In this document: positions 48,408 through 56,023 of the stretch, piece after piece | Numbering within the stretch: position 1 is the first letter of the stretch | How the letters are laid out: every line of letters starts with the position of its first letter | NCBI GenBank assembly: GCA_963824195.1 | Contig: CAWGOJ010000040.1 | Span: forward strand, 73,872-137,871 | Origin: Bog-473 sp963824195 | GTDB taxonomy: Bacteria; Actinomycetota; Acidimicrobiia; Acidimicrobiales; RAAP-2 | Length of the DNA: 64,000 bases | Direction of reading: 5' to 3' | Program-made: the position numbers and the translations under genes | Notes under the pieces: model-generated | The model's database searches: none | What the model saw: the letters and a program-made list of their open reading frames with translations, nothing else | What the model was told of the DNA's origin: nothing

Positions 48408-48486
48408 CTCGGCCCTCGCCGCCAGGTCCGCGTTCGGGTCCCGTCGGCCAGGAGGCAGGCCGCGAGGGGCTTGTCGACGGCCACAG

Positions 48487-48513
48487 AAAGTGATATCTAT
48501 TAGATATCACTTT
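48487..48513. promoter_or_regulatory. Perfect 27-bp palindrome in front of the SPFH gene
   Basis: Arms AAAGTGATATCTA and TAGATATCACTTT flank a single central T. It is AT-rich in a GC-rich setting and ends 18 bases before the SPFH ATG, so it probably overlaps the core promoter. It is a strong candidate operator for a dimeric regulator; the ribbon-helix-helix protein encoded at the end of the same operon is the obvious candidate. Confidence 0.8.
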
Positions 48514-48531
48514 TGTCGGGAGGAACAGCCC

Positions 48532-49437
48532 ATGAGCACCATCGAGTCACCGACCGCCGCCGCACCCGTCGGGCACTTGGGGGTCCGGGTCGACATCACC
48601 GAGCGCCCCGCCGTCGCAGTGACCGGGTGGCTGGGCCTCGTGGTCCTGGCCGGGTGTGCCGCGGGCATCGTCGCCTCGGCCCGGCACGGCGACAGCTGGC
48701 TGTGGCTCCCCATCGTGGCGATCGTCCTCGTCGCCTCCTCGCTGGTCATCGTGCCCCCGGGGCAGACCTCGGTCGTCCTGTTCTTCGGGCGCTACATCGG
48801 CACCGTCCGCCGCCCCGGGTTCTGGTGGGTGGCCCCGCTCACGCTGCGTCGCCGGGTCAGCGTGCGCGTCCGCAACTTCGAGACCGGCCATCTGAAGGTC
48901 AACGACGCGGACGGCAACCCGGTCGAGATCGCCGCCATCGTGGTCTGGCAGGTCGCCGACACCGCCCGGTCGACGTTCGCCGTGGACAATTACCCGAACT
49001 TCGTCTCGGTGCAGGCCGAGTCCGCCCTGCGCCACGTCGCCACGAGCCACCCCTACGACGACACCACCGGCACCGGGACGTCGCTGCGCGGCTCGACCGA
49101 CGTCGTCTCCGCTCAGCTGGCGACCGAGGTGGCGGAGCGGGTCTCAATCGCCGGGGTCGAGATCGTCGAGGTGCGGATCTCCCACCTGGCCTACGCCCAG
49201 GAGATCGCCCAGGCCATGCTGCGCCGCCAACAGGCCAACGCCGTGGTGGCGGCCCGCTCGCGCATCGTCGAGGGTGCGGTTGGGATGGTGGAGATGGCAC
49301 TCGAACGCCTGAGCGAGGGCGGCGTCGTCTCCTTGGACGAGGAGCGGACGGCCGCCATGGTGTCCAACCTGATGGTGGTGCTGTGCGGGGACCAGCCGCC
49401 CTCGCCGGTCGTGAACACGGGGTCGCTCTATACGTGA
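48532..49437 (+). CDS. SPFH/Band-7 domain membrane protein
   Basis: 301 residues. Two N-terminal hydrophobic segments (WLGLVVLAGCAAGIVASA and WLPIVAIVLVASSLVIVP) precede the SPFH domain: VPPGQTSVVLFFGRYIGTVR, PGFWWVAPLTLRRRVSVRVR and NDADGNPVEIAAIVVWQVAD, then a helical C-terminal part (EIAQAMLRRQQANAVVAARS). SPFH proteins build membrane-associated oligomers that organise lipids or proteases. The ATG at 48532 follows GGGAGGA. It is followed by an overlapping ribbon-helix-helix gene; such pairs occur in other actinobacteria. Function in this pair is not established. Confidence 0.88.
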   Translation: MSTIESPTAAAPVGHLGVRVDITERPAVAVTGWLGLVVLAGCAAGIVASARHGDSWLWLPIVAIVLVASSLVIVPPGQTSVVLFFGRYIGTVRRPGFWWVAPLTLRRRVSVRVRNFETGHLKVNDADGNPVEIAAIVVWQVADTARSTFAVDNYPNFVSVQAESALRHVATSHPYDDTTGTGTSLRGSTDVVSAQLATEVAERVSIAGVEIVEVRISHLAYAQEIAQAMLRRQQANAVVAARSRIVEGAVGMVEMALERLSEGGVVSLDEERTAAMVSNLMVVLCGDQPPSPVVNTGSLYT

Positions 49438-49634
49438 GCCAACGCCGACAGGTCTTGCTCCGCGTCGATCCCGCGGTCCACGACGCCATCGCCCGCTGGG
49501 CCAACGACGAGTTCCGCAGTGTCAACGCCCAGATCGAGGTCCTGTTGCGCCGGGCGCTGAGCGACGCCGGGCGTCTGCCCAAGCAGGCAGCACCACTGCC
49601 CAAGCGCGGTCGCCCCCGGGCCGGGAGCGACTGA
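49434..49634 (+). CDS. Ribbon-helix-helix (Arc/HicB-antitoxin-like) DNA-binding protein
   Basis: 66 residues from the GTG at 49434, overlapping the SPFH stop as GTGA. The sequence QVLLRVDPAVHDAIARWAND followed by EFRSVNAQIEVLLRRAL is the Arc/MetJ fold: a beta strand, then two helices with N-x-x-I-E-x-L-L-R. The basic tail KRGRPRAGSD may touch DNA. It most likely regulates its own operon through the palindrome at 48487-48513. No toxin gene is beside it, so it is not a classic antitoxin. Confidence 0.82.
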   Translation: MSQRRQVLLRVDPAVHDAIARWANDEFRSVNAQIEVLLRRALSDAGRLPKQAAPLPKRGRPRAGSD

Positions 49635-49676
49635 ACGCCCGGAGCGCCGTGCCCCGCCCCCGTAGCGTGGTTTGAC

Positions 49677-50180
49677 ATGGCACTCACCCTTCGCCCGCCC
49701 GAGCAGCGCGACGAGGCCGCGTGCCTGGCCGCCCAGCACGAGTTCGAGTCCTTCCCGTTCCTGCTGCAGTGGCAGCCCGGCACGGAGTGGTCGTCCTACC
49801 TCGCTCTCCTCGAGGGCCTGCGCAGTCGGACCCTCGTCCCCGAGGGGCTCGTCCCCGCCGCGTTCCTCCTGGCGGAGGTGGACGGCCAGTTAGTGGGCCG
49901 GGTCTCGGTGCGCTTCTCGTTGAACGAATTCCTCGCCGCGGTGGGCGGCCACATCGGCTACGGCGTGCGGCCGGCGTTCCGGCGGCGCGGCTACGCCACC
50001 GAGATCCTGCGCCGGGCCGTGGCAATCGCACACGACGAGGGCGTCGGGCGCATCCTCGTCGTGTGCGACGACGACAACGTCGGATCGGCCCGGGTGATCG
50101 AGTCTTGCGCTGCGGTGCTCGAGTCGGTCGTCACGCCCGAGGAGGGCGGCGCGCCGCTCCGGCGCTACTGGATCGAATGA
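49677..50180 (+). CDS. GNAT-family N-acetyltransferase
   Basis: 167 residues. It shows the GNAT fold: a splayed strand pair with LVGRVSVRFSLNEFLAAVGG, the acetyl-CoA loop IGYGVRPAFRRRGYATEILR (R/Q-x-x-G-x-A pattern) and the C-terminal RILVVCDDDNVGSARVIESC. Relatives include YhbS/YjcK-type small-molecule acetyltransferases; the substrate is unknown. ATG at 49677. It is followed by a strong stem-loop and the convergent glnK gene. Confidence 0.85.
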   Translation: MALTLRPPEQRDEAACLAAQHEFESFPFLLQWQPGTEWSSYLALLEGLRSRTLVPEGLVPAAFLLAEVDGQLVGRVSVRFSLNEFLAAVGGHIGYGVRPAFRRRGYATEILRRAVAIAHDEGVGRILVVCDDDNVGSARVIESCAAVLESVVTPEEGGAPLRRYWIE

Positions 50181-50205
50181 TCGAAAGGAGCCCCAAGACG
50201 GCGGC

Positions 50206-50235
50206 GGGCCGGGGCACCTCGCCGCGCCCCGGCCC
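50206..50235. terminator. Bidirectional stem-loop between GNAT and glnK genes
   Basis: Perfect 10-bp arms GGGCCGGGGC and GCCCCGGCCC around a 10-base loop lie in the 84-base gap between convergent genes. T-runs are weak on both sides, so it is a GC-rich stem that could end transcription from either direction. Confidence 0.6.
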
Positions 50236-50264
50236 TACCGACCATCTACAGGACTGACTGCGTC

Positions 50265-50603
50265 TTACAACGCGTCAGCCCCGCGTTCCCCGGTGCGCAC
50301 GCGCACCACGGCTTCGACCGGGACGACCCATACCTTGCCGTCGCCGATCTTGCCGGTGGAGGCCGAGCTGACGATGGCGTCGACCACCTCGTCAGCCTGA
50401 CCGTCGTCCACCAGTACCTCGACACGGATCTTGGGGACGAAGTCCACCTCGTATTCCGCACCGCGGTACACCTCGGTGTGCCCTCGCTGGCGTCCGAAAC
50501 CCTGGGCCTCGGTCAGGGTCATGCCCTGCACCCCGAGGTTCTTCAAGGTCTCCTTGACGTCGTCGAGCTTGAACGGCTTGAGCACTGCCACGATCAGCTT
50601 CAT
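50265..50603 (-). CDS. glnK: Nitrogen regulatory protein PII (GlnK type)
   Basis: 112 residues, near-complete match to the PII fold: MKLIVAVLKPFKLDDVKETL, the T-loop GHTEVYRGAEYEVDF with Tyr51 available for modification, the Walker-like GKIGDGKVWV and RVRTGERGADAL. PII proteins sense ATP/ADP and 2-oxoglutarate and gate AmtB. AAAGGAG lies about eight bases before the ATG. It follows amt by 33 bases, the standard amt-glnK operon. In actinobacteria the T-loop tyrosine is adenylylated by GlnD. Confidence 0.94.
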   Translation of the reverse strand: MKLIVAVLKPFKLDDVKETLKNLGVQGMTLTEAQGFGRQRGHTEVYRGAEYEVDFVPKIRVEVLVDDGQADEVVDAIVSSASTGKIGDGKVWVVPVEAVVRVRTGERGADAL

Positions 50604-50636
50604 TGTTGAGCTCCTTTCGTCCTGTCTGTCCGTGGC

Positions 50637-52208
50637 CTAGGAACCGCCGCCGGATGGTGGCGCCGGTGGTTCGGATGGTTCCGGACCTCCCTTGTCGATG
50701 CCGGCCATGGCGAATGCACCGTCGCTGCGGGTGGCGAAGCCCGCGTCCTCCGGGAACGCTTCCTCGCCGTGGATGGCGAGGTCGCCGACCTCGAGGATCT
50801 CGTCCTTGTAACGAGCGCCTCGGAGGACCCAGCCGATGACCTTCATCAGGATGAAAGTGATCAGCGCGGACCAGAAGATGACGAAGATGGCCGCCCGGAA
50901 CTGCTCCCACAGCTGATGGGCCGATCCGGTGTACATCAGTCCGTTCACCGACGTGATCACGCAGTGGGCGGTGCCGGTGGCGTAGGTCGCCGGCGACGTC
51001 GCCACCACCTGCCCGGCGGCGTCGAGGTGGCCACACCCGTACTCGATCATGTTCGGGTCACCGAAGATGCCGAGCAGCATGCCGCCCATGAAGCCGGCGA
51101 TGCCGTGGGTGTAGACGACACCGAGCGCGTCGTCGACCCTGGAGAACGGCCGCACCTTGGACAGGTAGTTCCAGCACACCCAGACGACGGCGCAGCAGAT
51201 GGCACCGACGTAAATGGCGCCCCGGCCGTTGACCCAGCCGGCACAAGGTGTGATCCCGACCAGGCCGCAGATCATGCCGTTGACACCGCCCAGGAAGGTG
51301 GGCTTCTTCTCCCTGGTGAACAGTGCGTCCATCGCCATCCAGACGACGACGCCGGTGGCGGTGGCCAGGTTCGTGTTGATGACGGCCGCGGCCATGGAGG
51401 CCCCCGCGTAGTAGGGGTCACCACCGTTGAAGCCGTTCCAACCCAGCCACAGGATGCCGGCGCCGACCGCCGCCATCACCAGGTTGTTGGGCAAGGCGTG
51501 CTGCCTATCTCGGAGGAGCCGTGGCCCGAGGACCCAGGCCGCGACGAAGCCGGACACTCCCGCCGACATGTGGATGACGTAGCCACCCGAGAAGTCGAGT
51601 GCACCCTCTTGTGCGAAGTAGCCGCCGCCCCAGAGCAGGAACGCGTCCACGCCGTAGACGAAGGTCGACCACAGCGGGACGAGGATGCACCAGGCCAGGA
51701 ACTTGATGCGCCCCAGCACGCTCCCCAGGAACAGCAGGGGGGTGATGGCGGCGAACACGAACTGGAAGTAGGCCAGGCTCGAGGTCGGGAAGTGGAAGGG
51801 GATCAGGGTGTTGGCCGCCGACACCGCCTGGCCCTGTTCACCGACGCTGTTGGTGATACCTCCGGGTTTGCCCACGAAGTTCTCGAAGAAATGCTGCAAC
51901 GTCCCAGTCGTGCCACTGATCTGGGTCTGCACTCCGTTGTTGACGCCGCCACCGATGGACGTGGCACCGAATCCCATCTTGTAGGACCAGAGCACCCATG
52001 CGATGAGGACGAGCGAGAACCCGGCGAACATCATGGCCAATACGTTGACGGCCCACTTCTTGGGCACGATCGACGCGTAGAGCACGGCCAGGCCGGGAAG
52101 GCTCATCAGTCCGACGAACGTGGCCGCTGTTATCTGCCACGTGTTGTCGGCCGGATTCAGCCAACTTGGATACGGAACGGGAACGATCGCTCCCATTAGG
52201 TGGATCAC
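50637..52208 (-). CDS. amt: Ammonium transporter (Amt family)
   Basis: 523 residues with about 11 transmembrane helices. The twin histidines of the ammonia pore are in DFSGGYVIHMSAGVSGFVAA and GVVYTHGIAGFMGGMLLGIF. ASIVPKKWAVNVLAMMFAGF and WLGWNGFNGG are other conserved stretches. A long cytosolic tail rich in Pro/Gly follows the last helix, as in actinobacterial Amt proteins, and could meet GlnK. GTG start at 52208 with AGGAG about seven bases upstream. Expected to be induced in nitrogen limitation through the GlnR-type box at 52332-52369. Confidence 0.93.
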   Translation of the reverse strand: MIHLMGAIVPVPYPSWLNPADNTWQITAATFVGLMSLPGLAVLYASIVPKKWAVNVLAMMFAGFSLVLIAWVLWSYKMGFGATSIGGGVNNGVQTQISGTTGTLQHFFENFVGKPGGITNSVGEQGQAVSAANTLIPFHFPTSSLAYFQFVFAAITPLLFLGSVLGRIKFLAWCILVPLWSTFVYGVDAFLLWGGGYFAQEGALDFSGGYVIHMSAGVSGFVAAWVLGPRLLRDRQHALPNNLVMAAVGAGILWLGWNGFNGGDPYYAGASMAAAVINTNLATATGVVVWMAMDALFTREKKPTFLGGVNGMICGLVGITPCAGWVNGRGAIYVGAICCAVVWVCWNYLSKVRPFSRVDDALGVVYTHGIAGFMGGMLLGIFGDPNMIEYGCGHLDAAGQVVATSPATYATGTAHCVITSVNGLMYTGSAHQLWEQFRAAIFVIFWSALITFILMKVIGWVLRGARYKDEILEVGDLAIHGEEAFPEDAGFATRSDGAFAMAGIDKGGPEPSEPPAPPSGGGS

Positions 52209-52331
52209 TACGCCTCTCCTAACTGTCGTTGCGCCCTGGCGGTCCGCCCTGAGACCGGAACGTCACAGAACGCAAGGTGCGCAAGCCATTTCGGACGGTT
52301 CTCCCCGTCGGAGACACAATGCAGGGAGGGG

Positions 52332-52369
52332 GTTTCCACATCGTCACCGCTGTGTTTCGAGTGCGTTAA
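52332..52369 (-). promoter_or_regulatory. GlnR-type nitrogen regulatory box upstream of amt-glnK
   Basis: Read on the minus strand: TTAAC-6 nt-GAAAC-6 nt-GTGAC-6 nt-GAAAC. This fits the actinobacterial GlnR consensus gTnAC-n6-GaAAc repeated twice, with one change in the first half-site. It lies about 125 bases before the amt start, a normal activator distance. No glnR gene is in the window. Confidence 0.8.
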
Positions 52370-52487
52370 TCCACACCCTGGGGACATCCCGCCTGGTGGA
52401 GCCCGCTGTTGCGGGGCACTCCGGGGGCCCGCTGTTTCCCGCCACCACTACGATCTCCCGATCGCGCCCCCCGACGAGCATCCCACC

Positions 52488-53024
52488 ATGCCCACGCCCG
52501 AACCGACGACGAGCACCGACCGGGTCGCTCCGCTGCGCGGCGCCGGGGTGCAGATCGACGGCCGCCAGGTCGCCCGCGTCCTCCTCGGGATCGTGCTCGC
52601 CACCCTGGCCGTCCTCGCCGTGGCGTTCACCGTCATCGGCGTCCACAACAACCGCCAGATCGACCAGCTCCGCAACCAGGGCGTCCCGGTGGCGGTCACC
52701 GTCACGTCCTGCCAGGGCCTGCTCGGGGGCAGCGGCAGCAACGGGGCCGGGTACTCGTGCCGCGGCACCTACGAGCTCGGCGGCCACCGCTACAACGAGA
52801 CGCTGCCCGGGACGTCGCTCCACGCGCCGGGCAGCGTGGTCCGCGCCGTCGCCGTGCCCTCGGACCCGACGCTGGTCTCACCGGTCTCGGTCGTCGACGC
52901 CGAGCACGCCTCAGACTTGGTCTTCATCCTCCCGGCCGTCCTGCTCGTCGTCTTCGTCGCCATCCTCGTCGTGCTGGTGCTCCGGCGACGGCACACGGCG
53001 GCGGAGGATCGCACCACGGACTGA
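52488..53024 (+). CDS. Two-helix membrane protein with DUF3592-like external domain
   Basis: 178 residues. A first helix (VLLGIVLATLAVLAVAFTVI) is followed by an extracytoplasmic region (PVAVTVTSCQGLLGGSGSNG, YSCRGTYELGGHRYNETLPG) with two cysteines, and a second helix (LVFILPAVLLVVFVAILVVL). The layout and the V-x-V-T-V-x-x-C pattern resemble DUF3592 proteins of unknown role. ATG at 52488; an upstream extension is open but not protein-like. It is divergent from amt. Confidence 0.7.
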   Translation: MPTPEPTTSTDRVAPLRGAGVQIDGRQVARVLLGIVLATLAVLAVAFTVIGVHNNRQIDQLRNQGVPVAVTVTSCQGLLGGSGSNGAGYSCRGTYELGGHRYNETLPGTSLHAPGSVVRAVAVPSDPTLVSPVSVVDAEHASDLVFILPAVLLVVFVAILVVLVLRRRHTAAEDRTTD

Positions 53025-53086
53025 GTGACGGACCCGCCCCGTGGGCCTGGTCCTCAGGCGAGCAGAGCCTCAGGCAGTCGGGGGAC

Positions 53087-53680
53087 TCAGGTAGGCGGCG
53101 TGTAGCGCTTGTTCCGGCGCGGCCGTGGCCCGTTCGAGGGCTTGGAGCCGTTGCGCCGGGGCGGGCTGGGCGCATCGCCCTCCGCCCGCTTGAGCGCCTG
53201 CTGCAGGCGGTAGGCCCGCACGAGGTACCAGGCGCCGGCGAGCAGGAACGGGACGCCAAACCCCCAGAAGCGGAGGTTGAAGACGGCCAGGCCGAAGAGC
53301 GCCATGGTGATGCCCTGAAAGAGCCGCTTGCGCAGCAAAGAGGACACCAGGATGAGGACCGACATGGCGAGGATCACGTAGGTGAGCTCGTCGTAGACCG
53401 TCACGCTCTGGTGGGTGGCCTTGGCGTGGTTGATCGTGTCCGAGCCGACGAGGATGCCGATGATGGCGGCGAGCGGGGCGGCCACCAGGCCGATGGCGCG
53501 CTCCTTGTCGTCGGAGTGCGCGATGGCCTCTTCGAGCTCCTCGACCGAGCGTTCGTCCATCGCGTTCTTGTCGTCGTCGGCGCCGTCGGACTGCACGATC
53601 GTGTACTTGAGCCGCTGCCACCGCGTCATCGGGGGCGCGTCGTCGTGGCCGGAATTGCCGGTGTCTCGACTCGAGGGCAC
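53087..53680 (-). CDS. Conserved actinobacterial membrane protein of unknown function
   Basis: 197 residues. An acidic N-terminal region (DDKNAMDERSVEELEEAIAH) leads to hydrophobic segments IGLVAAPLAAIIGILVGS, LTYVILAMSVLILVSSLL and GITMALFGLAVFNLRFWG with VPFLLAGAWYLVRAY. The C-terminus is very basic and proline-rich (PPRRNGSKPSNGPRPRRNKR). I do not know a function. GTG start at 53680. It is convergent with the DUF3592-like gene and divergent from the second PII gene. Confidence 0.72.
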   Translation of the reverse strand: MPSSRDTGNSGHDDAPPMTRWQRLKYTIVQSDGADDDKNAMDERSVEELEEAIAHSDDKERAIGLVAAPLAAIIGILVGSDTINHAKATHQSVTVYDELTYVILAMSVLILVSSLLRKRLFQGITMALFGLAVFNLRFWGFGVPFLLAGAWYLVRAYRLQQALKRAEGDAPSPPRRNGSKPSNGPRPRRNKRYTPPT

Positions 53681-53823
53681 CGGGGAAGGCTAGCAATCCG
53701 CCGGAACGGGCCCTTTTGGGCAGGTCGGCGGCAGAGGAGCCCCCGCCGGTACACACGGCCGGTCCTGTCGATAACGTGCTCTGTCGGGGCACGTGGTCCC
53801 GGCCGGTCGTGAGGTGCTGACAG

Positions 53824-54162
53824 ATGAAGCTCGTGGTGGCAGTCGTGAAGCCGTTCAAGCTCGACGATGTCAAGAACGTCCTGAAGAACATGGGCGTGGC
53901 GGGCATGACGCTCACCGAGGCGCAGGGCTTCGGGCGCCAGCGGGGGCACACCGAGAATTACCGGGGGGCGGAGTACCAGGTCGACTTCGTCCCCAAGCTC
54001 CGCGTCGAGGTGCTCGTCGAGGACGACCGCGCCGAGGCGGTGGTCGACGCCATCGTCAGCTCGGCCGCCACCGGCAAGATCGGCGACGGCAAGGTGTGGG
54101 TCGTGCCGGCCGAGACCGTCGTCCGCGTGCGCACGGGCGAGCGTGGCGCCGACGCCGTCTGA
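53824..54162 (+). CDS. glnB: Second nitrogen regulatory protein PII (GlnB type)
   Basis: 112 residues, differing from the PII at 50265 at scattered positions but with the same length and T-loop (GHTENYRGAEYQVDF, Tyr51). ATP-site residues GKIGDGKVWV and RVRTGERGADAV are kept. A GAGGTG ribosome site precedes the ATG. It is not next to an ammonium transporter, so it may regulate other targets such as glutamine synthetase control or transcription. Having two PII genes within 3.6 kb suggests duplication in this lineage. Confidence 0.9.
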   Translation: MKLVVAVVKPFKLDDVKNVLKNMGVAGMTLTEAQGFGRQRGHTENYRGAEYQVDFVPKLRVEVLVEDDRAEAVVDAIVSSAATGKIGDGKVWVVPAETVVRVRTGERGADAV

Positions 54163-54235
54163 CCTGGGCACGGGCGGCCCGGATGCGCCGTTCCAAAGCG
54201 GCATCTGAGCAAGCGGAGGGCTACTGTTTGCGCCC

Positions 54236-54658
54236 ATGAGCCGCGACGACCTCGACCTCTCCAAGATCTGGCTGTTCTCGACCTCGTCGGCCAGGGACCT
54301 GCGCACCATCAAGCGTGCCCTCGAGGAGGTCACCGTGCCGCCCGGACGGATGCTCTGCGAGCAGGGCACCATCGGCAGGGAGTTCTTCCTCATCGTGAAG
54401 GGCCAGGCGTCGGTGCGCCGCAACAACCGCAAGGTCGCCACGCTCGGCCCGGGCCAGTACTTCGGTGAGATGGCGCTGCTCGACCGGCGCCCCCGCTCCG
54501 CCACGGTCACCTCCGACACCGACATGACGCTGCTCGTCCTCGGCCAGCGCCAGTTCAACGGCGTGCTCGACGCCGTGCCCGCTCTCGCCCGCAAGATGCT
54601 CGCCGCCATGGCCACGCGTCTGCGTGAGGCGGACGAGCGGGCGATGGCCGCCATCTAG
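54236..54658 (+). CDS. Stand-alone cyclic nucleotide-binding domain protein
   Basis: 140 residues. One cNMP-binding beta barrel: IWLFSTSSARDLRTIKRALE, PPGRMLCEQGTIGREFFLIV, then the phosphate-binding cassette FGEMALLDRRPRSATVTSDT (G-E-M-A-L-L-x-x-x-P-R-x-A-T-V). The conserved R and the GEMALL core should hold a cyclic nucleotide. There is no DNA-binding helix-turn-helix and no channel or kinase domain, so it differs from CRP. It could be a signalling adaptor. It lies 73 bases after the second PII gene on the same strand. Confidence 0.85.
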   Translation: MSRDDLDLSKIWLFSTSSARDLRTIKRALEEVTVPPGRMLCEQGTIGREFFLIVKGQASVRRNNRKVATLGPGQYFGEMALLDRRPRSATVTSDTDMTLLVLGQRQFNGVLDAVPALARKMLAAMATRLREADERAMAAI

Positions 54659-54801
54659 GCACTCGCACCACGTCGCGCGCCGAAAGGCGCGCGACCCCGC
54701 TGACCTGGCCTCCCTTCCCTGTTGCATCCGCGTCTTCGCAGGTGTGCGCTGCGAAACTGCCCGTGTCCGAATCCTCGCCTGGACACAGGAGGTCACACAT
54801 C

Positions 54802-55548
54802 ATGCAACTGGACGCCAGAAAACTCGGCGCAGAGTTCCTGGGCACGATGGTGCTCGTCGTCATCGCGGTCGGTGTCGCCACCGAGTCGTTCGGGTTCAAG
54901 CTCTTCGGCCTCAGCTTCTCGGCTGGCGTGGCGGCCACCGCCTTGGCCTTCGGCCTGGTGCTGGTGGCCCTCGTCTACGCCATCGGGCCCATCTCGGGGT
55001 GCCATGTCAACCCGGCCGTGACGCTGGGGTTCATCGCCTCGGGGCGCATGAAGCTCGCCGAGGGCGTCGCGTACATGGTGGCCCAGTTCGCCGGCGCGAT
55101 CGCCGGCGCCTACTTGCTGTACTGGATGTTCACCACCTCCCCCCTGTACTCGAAGTCGGTGCAGGGTCTCGGTACCGATGGCTACGGCAAGCAGTCCCAC
55201 CTGTTCGTGAGCGAGGGGGGCGCCTTCCTGATTGAGGTCGTCCTCACGGCGGTCTTCGTGATGGTCGTTCTCTTCGCCACCCACAAGGCCGCCATTCAGG
55301 GCGCCGCCGGCGTGGCCATCGGCTTCGGCCTGGTGATCGTGCACCTCATCGGCATCCCGCTCACCGGGACTTCGGTGAACCCCGCCCGGAGCCTCGGGCC
55401 GGCCCTGGTGGTCGGCGGCACGGCGCTCAGCCAGGTCTGGATCTTCATCGTCGCCCCCCTCGTCGGCGCCATCGTGGCCGCCCTCATCCACCTGCTCCTG
55501 GCGGACAGCTCGCAGGACGCCTCCGTGGTGGAGCCAGCGACGACGTAG
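54802..55548 (+). CDS. Aquaporin / MIP-family channel
   Basis: 248 residues with six helices and both pore motifs: HVNPAVTLGFIASGRMKLAE (first NPA) and GTSVNPARSLGPALVVGG (second NPA). The conserved Arg after the second NPA is present. A histidine in helix 5 (LVIVHLIGIPLTGTSV) fits the AqpZ-type water selectivity filter more than a glycerol facilitator. AGGAGGT lies before the ATG at 54802. It moves water and perhaps small neutral solutes across the membrane. Confidence 0.9.
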   Translation: MQLDARKLGAEFLGTMVLVVIAVGVATESFGFKLFGLSFSAGVAATALAFGLVLVALVYAIGPISGCHVNPAVTLGFIASGRMKLAEGVAYMVAQFAGAIAGAYLLYWMFTTSPLYSKSVQGLGTDGYGKQSHLFVSEGGAFLIEVVLTAVFVMVVLFATHKAAIQGAAGVAIGFGLVIVHLIGIPLTGTSVNPARSLGPALVVGGTALSQVWIFIVAPLVGAIVAALIHLLLADSSQDASVVEPATT

Positions 55549-55566
55549 CCCGCTACGGTCGGGTCC

Positions 55567-55992
55567 ATGGATCTGACCGAGGCACTCACGTTCATCCGGG
55601 ACCGCTCGCAGGGGGTCCTGACCACCATCCGCGCCAACGGGCGGCCGCAGCTCTCCAACATCCTCTACGTGCCCGGCGACGAGGGCATGCTGCGGATCTC
55701 GGTCACCGACGACCGGGCCAAGACGAAGAACCTGCGCCGCGACCCGCGGGCCTCGCTCTACGTGCTGGGCGACAACTTCTACCAGTACGTAGTGCTCGAG
55801 GCGCAGGCTGAGCTCACCCCCGTGGCGGCCGACCCGCACGACGCCACCGTCGACGCGCTGGTGGACTACTACAAGGCCGGCAACGGCGAGCACCCCGACT
55901 GGGAGGACTACCGGGCCACCATGGTGGCGGACAAGCGGCTGCTGGTCGTGCTCCGGCCCGAGCGCGCCTACGGGATGGTGGCGCCGAGCTGA
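55567..55992 (+). CDS. PPOX-class F420-dependent oxidoreductase-like protein
   Basis: 141 residues of the split beta-barrel flavin/F420 fold: ALTFIRDRSQGVLTTIRANG, GRPQLSNILYVPGDEGMLRI, then VTDDRAKTKNLRRDPRASLY and the C-terminal LLVVLRPERAYGMVAP. The K-T-x-N-L-R-R-D-P motif is characteristic of actinobacterial PPOX/F420H2-dependent proteins related to Rv1155 and Rv2991. The cofactor is probably F420 and the substrate unknown. ATG at 55567, 18 bases after the aquaporin stop. Confidence 0.87.
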   Translation: MDLTEALTFIRDRSQGVLTTIRANGRPQLSNILYVPGDEGMLRISVTDDRAKTKNLRRDPRASLYVLGDNFYQYVVLEAQAELTPVAADPHDATVDALVDYYKAGNGEHPDWEDYRATMVADKRLLVVLRPERAYGMVAPS

Positions 55993-56023
55993 CGCCTGGC
56001 AACCCGACCGCCGAAGTTCGGAC

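Noticed and set aside
49434..49634. Antitoxin of a HicAB-type system
   Set aside because: No toxin-sized gene adjoins it; the partner is a membrane SPFH protein.
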